Part shown: in pieces, positions 11,397 through 12,260 of the stretch
Layout of the letters: the number at the start of each line of letters is the position of its first letter
Numbering within the stretch: the first letter of the stretch is position 1
Made by a program: the position numbers and the translations under genes
Notes under the pieces: generated by a model
The model's input: only the letters and a program-made list of their open reading frames with translations
What the model was told of the DNA's origin: nothing
The model's database searches: none
Assembly: GCA_035296705.1 (NCBI GenBank)
Contig: DATHAL010000038.1
Coordinates: forward strand, 1-12,260
Reading direction: 5' to 3'
Length of the DNA stretch: 12,260 nucleotides
Source: WHSW01 sp035296705
GTDB lineage: Bacteria; Actinomycetota; Thermoleophilia; Solirubrobacterales; 70-9

Positions 11397-12260
11397 ACGG
11401 GCCGAATGAATCGGTCGCGCGGCGGGCGTGGAGGCGTTACCGACTCGGCGGCGCCGTTGCCGCGGCCGTGATCGCCTGGTACGCCGCCGACAGCCTCCGA
11501 CACCGCCGTGAGGGCGCGTTCGGGTATGAGATCGCCACCGAGCTCGACGTCCGATCTCAGGACTTCCTCCGAGCGTCCGAGGCGCTCACCGGCGCGCCAA
11601 TCTCACGCGGCAACGAGGCGGAGCTCCTGATCAACGGCGATCGGATCTTCCCAGCCATGCTGGAGACGATCGCGAACGCCGAGCGGACGCTCAACGTGGA
11701 GACCTACATCTACTGGCGCGGCGAGATCGCGCACGAGATGGCCGGGGCGATCGGCGCCCGCGCCCGCGAGGGCGTCGACTGCAGGGTGATCCTCGACGCG
11801 CTCGGCGCCGCGAAGATGGAGCGCTCGCTGGTACGCGGGATGACCGATGCGGGCGTCCGCGTGATCCTCTTCCGGCCTCCGAAGCCGTACGCGATCCGCC
11901 GCATCGTCAATCGCACGCACCGGCGGCTCCTCGTCGCCGACGGCCGCGTCGGAATGACCGGCGGGGTCGGGATCGCGAAGGAGTGGACGGGCGACGCCGA
12001 GGATCCCGAGCACTGGCGCGACACGCACGTTCGCGTGCGTGGGCCCGTGGTGCGGGGCATGCAGGGTGCCTTCGTGGAGAACTGGCTCGAGGCGACGGGG
12101 GAGGTGCTTGCCGGCGACGCCCACCTGCCCGACGTCGAGCCGGTCGACGAGGGCGGCCCGATGCAGGTGGTGCGCTCGAGTGCCAAGGTCGGCGACACAA
12201 ACGCCGAGGCGCTCTACTACCTCGCGATCGCGTCAGCGCGGCACTCGATCGATCTCACTG
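11393..12260 (+). CDS. Cardiolipin synthase/phospholipase D-like protein, C-terminus cut by window edge
   Basis: Probably condenses phospholipids to cardiolipin or performs related phosphatidyl transfer at the membrane. The frame is open for 289 residues to the window end. After a basic start, residues 17-33 form a membrane segment (LGGAVAAAVIAWYAAD). The first PLD domain follows: INGDRIFPAMLETIANAERTLNVETYIYWRG, REGVDCRVILDALGA, and NRTHRRLLVADGRVGMTGGVGIAKEW. The catalytic motif here is HxRxxxxD (His176, Arg178, Asp183) rather than HxKxxxxD. The second HKD motif should lie beyond the edge; the sequence ends in ALYYLAIASARHSIDLT, where the second domain begins. The ATG at 11393 overlaps the kinase stop. 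Kinase plus PLD in one operon points to phospholipid remodelling. Whether it is a true cardiolipin synthase depends on the missing half. Confidence 0.9.
   Translation, partial: MNGPNESVARRAWRRYRLGGAVAAAVIAWYAADSLRHRREGAFGYEIATELDVRSQDFLRASEALTGAPISRGNEAELLINGDRIFPAMLETIANAERTLNVETYIYWRGEIAHEMAGAIGARAREGVDCRVILDALGAAKMERSLVRGMTDAGVRVILFRPPKPYAIRRIVNRTHRRLLVADGRVGMTGGVGIAKEWTGDAEDPEHWRDTHVRVRGPVVRGMQGAFVENWLEATGEVLAGDAHLPDVEPVDEGGPMQVVRSSAKVGDTNAEALYYLAIASARHSIDLT

Noticed and set aside
1..12260. Search for a defence system, prophage, transposon, CRISPR array, tRNA or toxin-antitoxin pair.
   Set aside because: No transposase, integrase, nuclease, repeat-spacer array, tRNA cloverleaf or toxin-like pair was found; topoisomerase IB and RarA here look like ordinary chromosomal genes, and composition is uniform.

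Overview
The window is about 12.3 kb of very GC-rich DNA with G/C-dominated third codon positions, several GTG starts and many start/stop overlaps. Protein content (RarA, methylmalonyl-CoA epimerase, YqhQ/DUF1385 protein, poxvirus-type topoisomerase IB, ArsR–SRPBCC pair) and promoter style suggest a high-GC actinobacterium, perhaps Thermoleophilia (Solirubrobacterales/Gaiellales-like). The lineage is inference; there is no rRNA or other marker. I see no tRNA, rRNA, CRISPR array, insertion sequence, prophage or integration site. No gap between genes exceeds about 120 bases, so no stretch over 300 bases lacks a gene.

Layout. (1) 1-2630, minus strand: a partial aldehyde dehydrogenase cut by the left edge, downstream of rarA (replication-recombination AAA+ ATPase). 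(2) 2676-4900, plus strand, divergent from rarA: an M20 zinc peptidase/deacylase translationally coupled to a DUF1385 membrane protein. (3) 4952-6207, plus: methylmalonyl-CoA epimerase, a 73-residue unknown protein and a membrane-anchored SAM methyltransferase. (4) 6255-7268: DNA topoisomerase IB with a complete catalytic set. (5) 7304-8172: ArsR-type repressor and SRPBCC protein in one overlapping unit. (6) 8173-10220, minus, convergent with block 5 with no spacer: a multi-pass membrane protein of unknown family coupled by a GTGA overlap to a BtrH_N/DUF4872-like cysteine protein. (7) 10303-12260, plus, divergent from block 6: an 80-residue single-pass membrane protein, a diacylglycerol-kinase-family lipid kinase and a cardiolipin-synthase/phospholipase D-like protein cut by the right edge.

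Functionally this is mostly chromosomal core and semi-core content: fork maintenance and DNA topology (RarA, TopIB), acyl-CoA/aldehyde metabolism (ALDH, epimerase), small-molecule hydrolysis (M20) and membrane lipid metabolism (lipid kinase plus PLD enzyme). The least explained parts are the BtrH-like/membrane-protein pair, the two small proteins, and a recurring promoter layout: a TAnnnT- or GAGAAT-type -10 hexamer only 8-11 bases before the start codon, with no Shine-Dalgarno, which predicts leaderless or near-leaderless mRNAs.

Both edge genes are open at the window boundary. No dramatic new defence or mobile system is evident; the membrane-protein/BtrH-like pair is the best candidate for something undescribed.
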